A stretch of 64,000 bases of DNA from an uncultured Coxiella sp. (GTDB lineage Bacteria > Pseudomonadota > Gammaproteobacteria > Coxiellales > Coxiellaceae), in the NCBI GenBank assembly GCA_902623005.1, contig CACNSC010000002.1, forward strand, positions 106,750 to 170,749, given 5' to 3'. Under the pieces are notes generated by a model, which saw nothing but the letters and a program-made list of their open reading frames with translations, was not told the DNA's origin and ran no database searches. The translations under genes were made by a program, and so were the position numbers. Positions 48,133 to 59,125 of the stretch are shown here, one piece after another. Position 1 is the stretch's first letter; each line of letters opens with the position of its first letter.

Positions 48133-48832
48133 CGCCGAGAGACCTATTCTGCAGTGCGTTGATCTTAGTAAGCGTTACGAAGAGACCCAGCAATCGATTG
48201 ATGTGTTTAATCAGGTACATTTTTCTGTCATGCCAGCTGAGTTCATTGGGATATTGGGTGTTTCAGGTGCAGGTAAAAGCACATTCCTTCATTTGTTAGC
48301 TGGCTTAGATACGCCATCGTCAGGAGATGTATTGTTGCGTGGTAACAATCTAACAAAAATGTCAGAGGTTGATAAAAGCCGCATGAGGAACCAGTATCTA
48401 GGCTTTATTTATCAATTCCATCATTTATTACCAGAATTTAACGCACTCGAGAACGTCTGCATGCCGTTGTGGATTCAAGGAGTCTCATCGAAGGTCGCAA
48501 AAAAACAAGCGGCTGAGTTGATTGATCGAGTGGGTTTGTCACAGCGTGCAACGCACCGTATTGCCGAGTTGTCGGGTGGTGAAAGGCAGCGTATTGCAAT
48601 CGCACGAGCGCTTGTGACAAAGCCATCTTGTGTGTTGGCGGATGAGCCGACAGGAAATCTTGATGCGCAAACTGCAGAGCAAGTATTTGGTTTAATGACT
48701 GAGCTCAATAAAACCCTTAAGACGAGTTTTGTTATCGTGACTCACAATAAAGCTTTAACAAAACAGATGGATCGTTCTTTCATGTTAACACACGGCAAGC
48801 TTACGCCGCTCAATCAGATTGAGAGTGCTTAA
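48125..48832 (+). CDS. lolD: Lipoprotein-releasing system ATP-binding protein LolD
   Basis: A 235-residue ABC ATPase. Walker A is GVSGAGKS, the signature is [15 protein letters not shown], and Walker B is [12 protein letters not shown]. The N-terminal region ([13 protein letters not shown]) and the [19 protein letters not shown]-loop segment are typical of LolD. It powers the release of lipoproteins to LolA, which is encoded about 7 kb away. Confidence 0.95.
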   Translation: MTSAERPILQCVDLSKRYEETQQSIDVFNQVHFSVMPAEFIGILGVSGAGKSTFLHLLAGLDTPSSGDVLLRGNNLTKMSEVDKSRMRNQYLGFIYQFHHLLPEFNALENVCMPLWIQGVSSKVAKKQAAELIDRVGLSQRATHRIAELSGGERQRIAIARALVTKPSCVLADEPTGNLDAQTAEQVFGLMTELNKTLKTSFVIVTHNKALTKQMDRSFMLTHGKLTPLNQIESA

Positions 48833-48837
48833 TCGCC

Positions 48838-50106
48838 ATGGTGGAATCGTTTATTGATCGACATCAGGGTGGAGAGAGAACAATCGTAGTTAATGTTACG
48901 TTTTCTCAAGCATCACTGAATCATTCTCTAGAAGAGTGTGTTGAGTTGGCAGCTTCTGCAGGTCTTGAAGTTTTAATTGATTTACCGGCTAAGCGGTCGG
49001 TCCCCAATGCGAAATCATTTATTGGATCGGGAAAGCTCGAGGAGCTGAAGGCCTTTGTACATTCAGAGTGTGCTGAGCTGGTACTGTTCAACCATAACTT
49101 AGCGCCAGCTCAAGGAAGAAATTTAGAACAGTTTTTGCAATGTCGAGTGATTGATCGCACGGAATTAATATTAGATATCTTTGCCCAACGCGCGCGTAGC
49201 TTTGAGGGTAAGCTTCAAGTTGAGTTAGCCCAATTGCAACATCTTAGTTCTTGTCTGGTGAGAGGCTGGACCCACTTGGAGCGGCAAAAAGGTGGTATTG
49301 GTCTTCGTGGTCCTGGTGAAACTCAGTTGGAGACAGACCGTCGACTGCTAGCAATGCGGATTAAGTCCATTAAGCGTCGGCTAGCAAAGGTCACATCACA
49401 GAGGCAACAAAGCAGGCAGTCACGTAAAAAATCTGCTGTGCCTACGGTTGCATTGGTGGGATACACCAATGCGGGTAAATCAACGCTATTTAATCGGTTA
49501 ACTGATGCCAGCGTTTATGCCGAAGACCAGTTGTTTGCAACATTGGACCCTACATTGAGGAAATTACAACTGCCAGTTATTGGTGATGCAGTTTTAGCAG
49601 ACACAGTAGGTTTTATCCGTGATTTACCGCATGATTTGATTGCAGCATTCCATGCGACATTAGAGGAAGTTTGTCAGGCTGACCTATTGCTTCATGTGAT
49701 TGATATGCATCATCCATATCGTGAGAACTTGTTAGACAGTGTGACTTCAGTGATTAATGAGCTTGGTGCGCAGGATGTGCAACAACTAGTGGTGTACAAT
49801 AAAATAGACCTACAAGATAGCGTTAGTGCACGCGCTGATTATGATGCTGATGGTTGCCCAAGCCGTGTTTGGCTATCGGCTCAAACTGGCCAGGGTATAA
49901 ATCTCTTGCTTGAGGGGATTTCTCGGTGTCTACAGCACAATATTATTGAGACAACAGTGGTGCTACAACCCGAGCAGGGTTCGATTCGTGCGCAACTCTA
50001 TGCCTTGGGTGCTGTAATTACTGAGGACGTGAATGATCAAGGTGATCAGGTGTTGAAAATCAAAATAAGCACGCTGGATTATGATCGTATCATGGCACAA
50101 AATTAA
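48838..50106 (+). CDS. hflX: GTPase HflX
   Basis: A 422-residue ribosome-associated GTPase that splits stalled 70S ribosomes. The N-terminal domain has SFIGSGKLEELKAFV and LVLFNHNLAPAQGRNLE. A helical hairpin with ERQKGGIGLRGPGETQLE follows, then the G domain: GYTNAGKST (G1), DTVGFIRDLPH (G3) and VYNKIDL (G4). Five bases after lolD. In E. coli, hfq precedes hflX; here lolD does. Confidence 0.97.
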   Translation: MVESFIDRHQGGERTIVVNVTFSQASLNHSLEECVELAASAGLEVLIDLPAKRSVPNAKSFIGSGKLEELKAFVHSECAELVLFNHNLAPAQGRNLEQFLQCRVIDRTELILDIFAQRARSFEGKLQVELAQLQHLSSCLVRGWTHLERQKGGIGLRGPGETQLETDRRLLAMRIKSIKRRLAKVTSQRQQSRQSRKKSAVPTVALVGYTNAGKSTLFNRLTDASVYAEDQLFATLDPTLRKLQLPVIGDAVLADTVGFIRDLPHDLIAAFHATLEEVCQADLLLHVIDMHHPYRENLLDSVTSVINELGAQDVQQLVVYNKIDLQDSVSARADYDADGCPSRVWLSAQTGQGINLLLEGISRCLQHNIIETTVVLQPEQGSIRAQLYALGAVITEDVNDQGDQVLKIKISTLDYDRIMAQN

Positions 50107-50208
50107 AGCCGTCACGTGCGCATTTTGGCTAGCTAGCACCTGGCTTAGATATGATGTATTCTAACTCGGTATTTTCTAATTGAAAGTTATTCATAAGGGG
50201 TATTAGGT

Positions 50209-51360
50209 ATGTCGGGAAACGGTTCTGGTCAGGATCCTTGGGGACGTCGTCCGCAGAATGATCCAACGGATTTAGCAGCTCTTTTCAAACGTCTTTTTAA
50301 GAAATATGCTTCAAATACTGGTGGCTCTTCTGGTGGTGTTGGTATAAACCGAACAATCGTCCTAATGGTTATTGGTTTCATTATTCTGATCTGGGCATTG
50401 TCAGGAATTTTTTTAGTATCACCGCAAGAGCAAGCAGTTGTTCTACGCTTTGGTAAATATGTAAAGACTGTCGGTGAGGGGCCACATTGGATACCACGTG
50501 GCATTGAATCTCACACTACGGTTAATGTTACCCAACAAAATACCTTTAATTATCAGGCAGAGATGCTGACTAAAGATGAAAATATTGTCTCTGTCTCGCT
50601 TGCTGTTCAGTATCGCATCGATGATCCTGAGGCTTATTTATTTAATGTCACCAATCCTAATCTAACTATTCGTCAGGCGACCTCCAGTGCGTTGCGTCAG
50701 ACTGTTGGTGGGATGAATTTGGATTCTGTCATCACAACTGGTCGTCAAGGCCTGAGTGATGCCGTAAAGCAGCAGCTGGTAAAAACCCTAAACATTTACA
50801 AACCAGGATTGTTCATCGATGATATTACTCTTCAAGAATCTGTGCCACCGAAGCAAGTGACTCACGCTTTTGACGACGCGATTAAAGCGCGTGAAGACGA
50901 AGTAACTTTTGAAAACCAAGCACAAGCTTATGCACGTAAAGTTGAGTCAGAGGCGCAAGGAACCGTTGCACGATTACTGCAAGAGGCCGATGCCTATAAA
51001 CAGCAAGTTGTATTGCAAGCTAAAGGAGCAACAGCTCGTTATTTAGCCTTGCTTACACCATATCATGCAGCACCTTTCGTAACTAGCGAGCGTCTCTACT
51101 TAGATGCGATGTCGAGTGTATTGAATAAAACTTCTAATGTTTTTGTTGATAGCGATGGAAGTAACGGTGCATCGGTGTTTTATTTACCGTTAGATCAGCT
51201 ATTCAAGCAGCGTGCTGCACATTCAGATGAACATCACAGTGCCAGTATAGATACATCAACGGCTGAATTACCTGACACCACAGCTTTAGCTTCGAATCAA
51301 AACACTAAGGAGTTTTCACATCCCCGTTACCCATTTATGTCTGAAGGAGGCCAATCATGA
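50209..51360 (+). CDS. hflK: HflK, membrane protease modulator (SPFH/band 7)
   Basis: A 383-residue inner-membrane protein with a glycine-rich cytosolic start, one membrane helix (RTIVLMVIGFIILIWALSGIF; residues about 48-68) and a band 7 domain (SPQEQAVVLRFGKYVKT). HflK and HflC form a cage around FtsH. Overlaps hflC by four bases (ATGA). The C-terminal 60 residues are low complexity and histidine-rich. Confidence 0.96.
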   Translation: MSGNGSGQDPWGRRPQNDPTDLAALFKRLFKKYASNTGGSSGGVGINRTIVLMVIGFIILIWALSGIFLVSPQEQAVVLRFGKYVKTVGEGPHWIPRGIESHTTVNVTQQNTFNYQAEMLTKDENIVSVSLAVQYRIDDPEAYLFNVTNPNLTIRQATSSALRQTVGGMNLDSVITTGRQGLSDAVKQQLVKTLNIYKPGLFIDDITLQESVPPKQVTHAFDDAIKAREDEVTFENQAQAYARKVESEAQGTVARLLQEADAYKQQVVLQAKGATARYLALLTPYHAAPFVTSERLYLDAMSSVLNKTSNVFVDSDGSNGASVFYLPLDQLFKQRAAHSDEHHSASIDTSTAELPDTTALASNQNTKEFSHPRYPFMSEGGQS

Positions 51361-52250
51361 ATGCTCGTATCACATCCTTGATTGTTTTACTGGTCGTTTT
51401 ATTAATCCTTGCAAGTTCTAGCTTATTTACAGTCAGGCAAGGGCAAAATGCTCTAGTCCTTCGCTTGGGGCAGCTTAAAAGTAATTCAGATGGTAAAGTC
51501 GTAGTTTACAAACCTGGCTTGCACGTCAAGATTCCCTTTATCACTCAAGTGAGAAAGTTTGATGTGCGATTCCAGACCTTACAAGTTGATTCTTCTCGCT
51601 CTTACACGGCGGAGCAAAAATCAGTCTTGGTAGACTACTATGCAAAATGGAAAATAGATGATCTTCCTCTTTACTACAAACGTACTGGTGGTGTGCCAGG
51701 TCGAGCATCAACGTTATTGAGTCAAAAAATTAATAACGCACTCAAGGCAGCGTTTGGTAAACGTACCATCCAAGAAGTTGTTACCGATGACCGTCTTTCA
51801 CTAATGAAAATCTTAATGGCCAAGGCAGATGAGAGTGCTGAGCCGTTGGGTATCAAAGTCGTTGATGTTCGTATTCAAGGGATCGAGTTGCCGCGCGAAG
51901 TGCGGGAATCAGTTTATAATCGTATGAGCACTGAGCGTGAGCAGGTAGCCACTAAGCATCGTTCTCAAGGTCGAGCCAAGGCTGAGAAGATCCGTGCCAG
52001 TGCCGAAGCGCAGGTGATAATTTCTATTGCGGAAGCAAAAGCAAAAGCGCAGCAAACCCGTGCTGACGGTGATAAAATTGCAGCTGACATTTATCTAAAA
52101 GCCTACGATAAAGACTCGGCTTTCTACGCATTCTATCAAAGCTTGCAGGCTTATCAGTCAGTATTTCATGGTGATAACTCCATTATGTTGTTAACACCTA
52201 AGTCTGACTTTTTTAAATATTTTAAATCAACGTTGAAAAAGACAGCATAG
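51357..52250 (+). CDS. hflC: HflC, membrane protease modulator (SPFH/band 7)
   Basis: A 297-residue partner of HflK. One N-terminal membrane helix (SLIVLLVVLLILASSSLF) is followed by the band 7 domain (TVRQGQNALVLRLGQ) and a coiled-coil region rich in alanine and lysine. It ends before a clear terminator at 52273-52298. Confidence 0.96.
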   Translation: MNARITSLIVLLVVLLILASSSLFTVRQGQNALVLRLGQLKSNSDGKVVVYKPGLHVKIPFITQVRKFDVRFQTLQVDSSRSYTAEQKSVLVDYYAKWKIDDLPLYYKRTGGVPGRASTLLSQKINNALKAAFGKRTIQEVVTDDRLSLMKILMAKADESAEPLGIKVVDVRIQGIELPREVRESVYNRMSTEREQVATKHRSQGRAKAEKIRASAEAQVIISIAEAKAKAQQTRADGDKIAADIYLKAYDKDSAFYAFYQSLQAYQSVFHGDNSIMLLTPKSDFFKYFKSTLKKTA

Positions 52251-52272
52251 TCGTCTTATTCAGCTATCATCA

Positions 52273-52298
52273 AAGTCCGCTATCTGGCGGACTTTTTT
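52273..52298 (+). terminator. Rho-independent terminator after hflC
   Basis: A perfect 8-base stem AAGTCCGC/GCGGACTT with loop TATCTG is followed by a run of thymines. It separates hflX-hflK-hflC from the DUF2065-purA pair, though read-through is possible as the latter start 18 bases on. Confidence 0.85.
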
Positions 52299-52315
52299 AT
52301 CAAGGGTCTTAATCT

Positions 52316-53823
<1,508 letters not shown>

Positions 53824-53847
53824 TATTCACTGAAGCTGCCTTCATAT

Positions 53848-55170
53848 TTATCTTTCCGAAAGTGCGAGTTGAGATTGGTGTAAATCCAGCTCGTCAAGGT
53901 GCGGTTTATTTTTAACCACACTTGATGTCAATAAGATCAGCAGACACATCAATAAAAATACAATAGTTAACGTCGAAGCCACTCCAATCGAGAACACGCC
54001 ATCGGTAAATAAAACGCAGACAGAGGGTGTAATTGAGCTAAATAACGCATTCGATATGTTATAGCCAATAAAGACCCCACTGGCACGGCAGTACACTGGA
54101 AATTGCTGATTGATTAATAATAAAAATGAAGGTGTTGCTACCGAAAATAGCATGATATATCCCAAGTAGAAGCAATAACCGAAAGGCGCAAGGTGATGCA
54201 TGATATAGGTATTGCATGGATAGATGGTTAAAACTGCTAATGTAAAGATGATTAGAAGGATGCGTGTTGGCCCATAACGATCACTGAGCCAGCCACCAAT
54301 CGGGTAGAAGGCGACTTGCAATGCTGTCGCTAAAATAATGATTAAATGGATGGTGTTTTGTGGGTAATGTAAATCATGAATAAGTGCGTCAGGAATCGAA
54401 ATAAAATACAGTACATAAACAATACCCAGTGTCCCTGTCAGTAAAAAAACCAATATTACTGATGGTCGATAATGTTTGAGAGCATATGCAATGGGTCTAT
54501 CTTTAAGCTTACCCTTGTGTTTAGCCTGTAAAAAGGCAGGCGATTCAGGTACTGCGGATTGAAAAAAGTAAACCACTGCCATACCAATTGCTCCGACGAG
54601 GAAGCAAATACGCCAGCCAAACTGCATCATGAATTCATGACTGGTATAGTGCATTAGTAAGAATAAAAAACAGGCGCTTGCCATTTGACCTAGACAGGAC
54701 ACCACGCCAATCAAAGACAGTAGTGTGCCTTCCTTATTGTTATTGCTGCCTTCGAAAATCAGTGTCAATACGCCGGTATATTCACCGCCAATTGAGATGC
54801 CCTGTAGAGCTCTTAAGAAAAGAAGCAGTATAGATGCGAAAACGCCAATGTGGGTATAGGTTGGCAAGAAAGCGATGCCTAGAGAGGAAAGGAACATGCA
54901 TTTCATTGCGAGCAGCAAGGACTGTCTTCGTCCCAGGTGATCAGATAATCGACCAAAAATAATACCGCCAATTGGTCTGCAAACGTAGGCAATTGCAAAG
55001 ATTGCAAAATAAATTAGCCGGTTGGTTTGGTTGAGATGATCATGAAAAAAAATATTAGATAGAATACTACCCAGGTAAAAATACAGTGTAAAATCATACC
55101 ACTCGAAGAAGACACCTAATGCAATGAAAAAGGCTTGAAGGGTCGGTTTTTTAGTGCAAGATCTAAGCAT
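53848..55170 (-). CDS. MFS transporter, metabolite:H+ symporter (MHS/ProP-like)
   Basis: A 440-residue protein with twelve hydrophobic segments. Diagnostic MHS features are GVFFEWYDFTLYFYLGSILSNIFF at the start, RPIGGIIFGRLSDHLGRRQSLLL (motif A), ALQGISIGGEYTG and GWRICFLVGA. ProP-like relatives carry betaine, proline or dicarboxylates. The substrate is not evident. Multiple related MHS genes are common in Legionellales and help nutrient uptake from the host, though this is only context. It converges with purA. Confidence 0.92.
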   Translation of the reverse strand: MLRSCTKKPTLQAFFIALGVFFEWYDFTLYFYLGSILSNIFFHDHLNQTNRLIYFAIFAIAYVCRPIGGIIFGRLSDHLGRRQSLLLAMKCMFLSSLGIAFLPTYTHIGVFASILLLFLRALQGISIGGEYTGVLTLIFEGSNNNKEGTLLSLIGVVSCLGQMASACFLFLLMHYTSHEFMMQFGWRICFLVGAIGMAVVYFFQSAVPESPAFLQAKHKGKLKDRPIAYALKHYRPSVILVFLLTGTLGIVYVLYFISIPDALIHDLHYPQNTIHLIIILATALQVAFYPIGGWLSDRYGPTRILLIIFTLAVLTIYPCNTYIMHHLAPFGYCFYLGYIMLFSVATPSFLLLINQQFPVYCRASGVFIGYNISNALFSSITPSVCVLFTDGVFSIGVASTLTIVFLLMCLLILLTSSVVKNKPHLDELDLHQSQLALSER

Positions 55171-55334
55171 ATTCAGAGTCGATATGACTGTTCGTGTGGA
55201 TCAGTGCAGTAATATACCACTTGTCGTCTGGCAATCAAAATCCACTTTAAAAGTTCAAAAAAAATTCAAACTATTGTTAATGAAGCGATCCCTTGTTACT
55301 TTAGCAACAATTTTTTACGTAAAGTGATTATGAA

Positions 55335-56603
55335 ATGGCATTAGTACCTACAATCGAGACTCTTTTTATCATTATTATCAGTTGTGTCTTGAGTCTATGG
55401 GCATTGTATTGTTGCGCGACTGCTATCAAGCGTTTTTGGATATACTTCGTTAATAAGCGAGGAGTGTTTGGCTCTGATTTACACATGTTGCGTTACTTTC
55501 TACAAACAAATAAAAAACCCTATATTTTTGTTGACTATAAAATAGATGCTTCGTTACCGTGGGAAGATGTCGTCTCGCACTTAAAAAAGACATTAGATAC
55601 GTTGCTGGCGAAAGAAAACTCACCCCTTGGTGTGTCTATTGATTTTGACAAGCGCCGCTGGCGCTATCAACAGCCAGGAAAAATAGATTCGATTTTAGAG
55701 TATCACACCAATGCGTCGGAATATCATTCCACACAAGATAAGGAATCACGCGACTATGTCTTTAGAATCTATTCTACGGGTAGGCGCATAGGTCTATTGT
55801 TTGATCACACCGTGTTTGACGGCATTTTACTGTCACAGCAAGTGGTTCAGCCAATATTGGGTTTTCGTCCATTTTCTAATAAAATGTTTATGAAAGATCG
55901 TTATCTGCCATTGATTTCAGAGACGTTACAATTTTATGCGTTATCAAAGTTAGCTTATCATCGAGTTAGATCAAAGTCTCTTCCACCGCTCACCCAACAT
56001 TCACAATCAGTTGTGCACCATAGTTGGGATATCGCAGTGGTAAAAAAAATTAAGCAAGACAATAAATGCAGTCTGATTGACGCCATGCTCGCCGCATACA
56101 TTGAGCATGTATTTCAACACTTGGACCAATCTTATCAAACCATTCGGACTGGGGTAGTTATTGGGTTTGAGAATCCACGTTTTCGAAATAATTACAGCGT
56201 GTGCCGTGTGAATCTTAACCGTGCTTGCACAACTCAAGATTACGTTCATCAGATTCATAAACAGTTTAAGAAAAATCAGCACGAAATCTTGCCGCTATAC
56301 CAGGTGTTTTCTATTCACGATCTTCAGACACGTTTTAAGTCTGGATTAATCGATTGTTTATTTAGTCCATTGTTGTTTTTTCCAAAAGATTCTCTTAGTT
56401 ATCATTTAGAACAGACACGGTTTTTTAATGTGCCGTGTGGAACACCTTTGTATGTGTTTGCGAATGCTTTCGGTAATCGATTACATTTCTCCACGACAAT
56501 TGGAACGTCAGCATTGGATCAAGTGGGTTTTGCTGGAGACGATGGTGATGTCTTTAACTTTTCAAATGATTATCAGGCAGTTCAATCACCAGCACTGTCA
56601 TAA
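55335..56603 (+). CDS. Membrane-anchored HxxxDG acyltransferase-like protein
   Basis: A 422-residue protein. An N-terminal membrane helix (residues about 8-30) is followed by a soluble domain that resembles the CoA-dependent acyltransferase superfamily (condensation domains, chloramphenicol acetyltransferase, wax ester synthase). The main clue is HTVFDG at 158-163, matching HxxxDG, preceded by RIGLLFD and placed near residue 150 as in that fold. Downstream, KCSLIDAMLAAYIEHVF and RTGVVIGFENPRFRNN also have the look of the second half. Substrate unknown. Ends before a possible terminator. Confidence 0.6.
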   Translation: MALVPTIETLFIIIISCVLSLWALYCCATAIKRFWIYFVNKRGVFGSDLHMLRYFLQTNKKPYIFVDYKIDASLPWEDVVSHLKKTLDTLLAKENSPLGVSIDFDKRRWRYQQPGKIDSILEYHTNASEYHSTQDKESRDYVFRIYSTGRRIGLLFDHTVFDGILLSQQVVQPILGFRPFSNKMFMKDRYLPLISETLQFYALSKLAYHRVRSKSLPPLTQHSQSVVHHSWDIAVVKKIKQDNKCSLIDAMLAAYIEHVFQHLDQSYQTIRTGVVIGFENPRFRNNYSVCRVNLNRACTTQDYVHQIHKQFKKNQHEILPLYQVFSIHDLQTRFKSGLIDCLFSPLLFFPKDSLSYHLEQTRFFNVPCGTPLYVFANAFGNRLHFSTTIGTSALDQVGFAGDDGDVFNFSNDYQAVQSPALS

Positions 56604-56623
56604 CATTCTTCCAACAGGATGAG

Positions 56624-56681
56624 CGAGAGGTTCATGAGGTGCCTAAAAATTCCATAGTATTTTGAATCTCGTTGTTTTTTT
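56624..56681 (+). terminator. Possible terminator after the acyltransferase-like gene
   Basis: CGAGA-GG-TTCA at 56624-56634 pairs with TGAATCTCG at 56663-56671 (nine pairs with a two-base bulge), followed by a long thymine run. The loop of 28 bases is large, so this is tentative. Confidence 0.4.
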
Positions 56682-56802
56682 TTCTCCGCCTTATAAAACT
56701 GTCGGTTTTTATCATAAAGATCTCCCTCCTAAGGCCATTGATGTGAGTCATTTAAGATTAAATTAATATTTTGGTGGTATGGTGGCGTTTTAGGTCAGGT
56801 CC

Positions 56803-58398
56803 ATGTTTCAAGACGAGCCAAATAAACTACTGCTTTGTATTGTCGACTTTACTTTGGTTGACGAAGCGGGTGTGCTGGTTCCAAAAATATTCGAGTTGCA
56901 AAAGCTCATCGATACCAATGATCTCGATGATAGTTTCTCTGTTGTGTCTGTGCTGGGGAAAAGATCCACTTGGTGTGAGCGAGCCCGTGCCGACAGTTTT
57001 GTGACAACTTGTCAGCAACATAATCTGACCCAAAAACTGGTTTCTATTTGTGATGATGATCTTATTGAAGATAAATCCCTGCAACGTCAATACCTGCAAC
57101 GTGTCTTCCCACATTTAACACCTAAGGCCATGGTGTTTGATCCATCGTCTCTACTGAATAACAAGGCTTGCTTTGATGAGCAAGAGCTTTGGCAACTCTG
57201 GAAGGATTCAGTGAATAAGCAATTTTACCTAAAAGAGCCGCGCTGCAGCCAAGGTGATGGTAATTTTCTATTGGACGCAAATGACAAAGACTATGCTTCA
57301 TTTCGAATCTTATTAATCAATTGTTTAAAAGAATCGGTGGTGAGTCGCAATGTAAATATTGTTGGGATCACGCATGAAGTCACTATTCCGCTATCGCTCT
57401 CCGATGTGTGTGTATTAGAGCATGTTGTTCCGTCAATGGGTTGGAGTCATCGAGTTGTGGTGTCTTGTGATGGCAATGCATCGAGTATATCTCTTGTAAC
57501 ATCACATCATCATCCAGATAATCCCAATAATAGTCATTTAAGTTCAGTTCGATACGATTATATCGATCAAGTGCGATACGGTATCGACTATGTTGATTGC
57601 GAAACATTGACAGAATCTGACTTACAAAGACAGCATGCCATCACTCATGCAGTAAGACAGAATTTTTCTGAGCTTGCTTCGGATCTTTTTAATCAAGATG
57701 GTATGCAAATGTGTTTTTCAAAGCCAATCATTTTGTCAAAAGTTAAAAGTCCAATGTCTTATCTTCAACGCGCTGATGGTTATGAGTTCCTTTATCAAGC
57801 GTGTGAATGGATTTTTGGTCCTAGTGTAAGTGCAAAAGGTAAGACAGATTCAATCATTTCAGGTATGAAGATGGATGAAAATTTAGTTCCAACGCGAATT
57901 GCTATGCAATTTCTATTGGGCAATTTTGCTAGTAACTCGATTGATTTGACTGAAGCGCTCAGCAAGCTCACCCCGTATTATTCTGGTATAAAGCAGTTAA
58001 TATTGCAGTTTGAGCACGGCCAAGATGCTAAAGATCAAGTACATCGTTATCTCCCATTAGTGCTTTCGAAAGAAAATTGTCCACATCTTTTTTGTGTTAT
58101 CGCAATATTGAAGGTACTGTCTCTTCTTTCAGATCACGAAGCATTACAAAATCAAATCGTTCAGGATTTATTTGTGGCATTAACCACTGAGTCTTACATG
58201 GTATTTAATTCAGATCGATTCTTTTCATGGGCGGAGAACTCAAAAATAACCATAAGGAATTATGGTTTCGATGCTGAGATTAAGGAAAATAGTTTGAAGC
58301 AGTTAGATCTTACGTTGCAGGTTTTCTCAAATAAACAGCGGCCCCAGGAGGCGCAAATTATGCAGAATATCCCTAATATTAATCCTGCTCTGCTATAG
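56803..58398 (+). CDS. Hypothetical protein of 531 residues, no recognised family
   Basis: A soluble, mixed alpha/beta-looking protein with no signal peptide or membrane helix. The start MFQDEPNKLLLCIVDFTLVDEAGVLV hints at a VDFTL-type strand leading a Rossmann-like or phosphatase-like fold, but no catalytic motif was confirmed. The C-terminal half (from about residue 290) is helical. AGGTCAGGTCC precedes the ATG at 56803. It follows the acyltransferase-like gene by 200 bases and stands alone otherwise. A host-directed effector or accessory function is possible but unsupported. Confidence 0.6.
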   Translation: MFQDEPNKLLLCIVDFTLVDEAGVLVPKIFELQKLIDTNDLDDSFSVVSVLGKRSTWCERARADSFVTTCQQHNLTQKLVSICDDDLIEDKSLQRQYLQRVFPHLTPKAMVFDPSSLLNNKACFDEQELWQLWKDSVNKQFYLKEPRCSQGDGNFLLDANDKDYASFRILLINCLKESVVSRNVNIVGITHEVTIPLSLSDVCVLEHVVPSMGWSHRVVVSCDGNASSISLVTSHHHPDNPNNSHLSSVRYDYIDQVRYGIDYVDCETLTESDLQRQHAITHAVRQNFSELASDLFNQDGMQMCFSKPIILSKVKSPMSYLQRADGYEFLYQACEWIFGPSVSAKGKTDSIISGMKMDENLVPTRIAMQFLLGNFASNSIDLTEALSKLTPYYSGIKQLILQFEHGQDAKDQVHRYLPLVLSKENCPHLFCVIAILKVLSLLSDHEALQNQIVQDLFVALTTESYMVFNSDRFFSWAENSKITIRNYGFDAEIKENSLKQLDLTLQVFSNKQRPQEAQIMQNIPNINPALL

Positions 58399-58661
58399 AG
58401 AATGATATCAATTAAATAAATTTTCATGGCTATTGCTAGGTAGTCGTCCAGGAGACTGTTTTATTGCGCATTGATCATGATTCATGGTTCATGTTCTTCA
58501 GGGTAATATTGAGTGCTTCTGTGATCATGCAGGATATTTGCCCTCATGCGGGGCTGATGGAGTCATTTTAGAACAAAAGCGACAAATTCATAGATTATGA
58601 TTGACTTGGTCGGCGTATCAACTTATATTGCATGCGTTTTATTATACCAACTGAGGTCTTT

Positions 58662-58913
58662 ATGAAATCAGGAATCCATCCGGATTACAAACAAGTTGTT
58701 TTCCATGATACCGCTGCAGATACTTATTTTTTAATCGGTTCTACTATCAAGACAGACCGCACAATTGAGTACAAAGGAAGCACATATCCCTATATCGTCC
58801 TTGATGTTTCAAGCGCCTCACACCCTTTCTATACTGGTAAGCAACGAACTGCACAAGCTGACGGCCGTATTGCGCAGTTTAACAAGCGCTTTCGTAAATC
58901 CGCCAGTAAGTAA
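58662..58913 (+). CDS. rpmE2: Type B ribosomal protein L31 (zinc-free)
   Basis: An 83-residue L31 of the C-minus type, starting [20 protein letters not shown] and ending in [26 protein letters not shown]. It has no cysteines, so it does not need zinc and serves as the replacement for zinc-binding L31. The ATG at 58662 has GAGG seven bases upstream; an earlier ATG at 58632 gives ten extra unconserved residues. Whether a zinc-type copy exists elsewhere is not known. Confidence 0.97.
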   Translation: MKSGIHPDYKQVVFHDTAADTYFLIGSTIKTDRTIEYKGSTYPYIVLDVSSASHPFYTGKQRTAQADGRIAQFNKRFRKSASK

Positions 58914-59125
58914 TACGATTGTAACTCTATCTCATTGCTGCCTGTGATGCGGGCAGCTGACATGGAGTTATGTTTTTGGCCTTAATTAGACGCTTCGTTC
59001 CACCAATGTATCTAATGCCCCGTGCTCTTCACAGGTATAACAGATTAAATTCCCTTTTTTAGCCATGTGGCACTTTTTTAGCACCCTTGATTTGAGTAAT
59101 TCGCTTTAACCTTATCGTCTGAACA

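Noticed and set aside
58937..58957. Hairpin GCTGCC/GGCAGC after L31
   Set aside because: No thymine run follows, so I do not call it a terminator; it may merely be a chance repeat.
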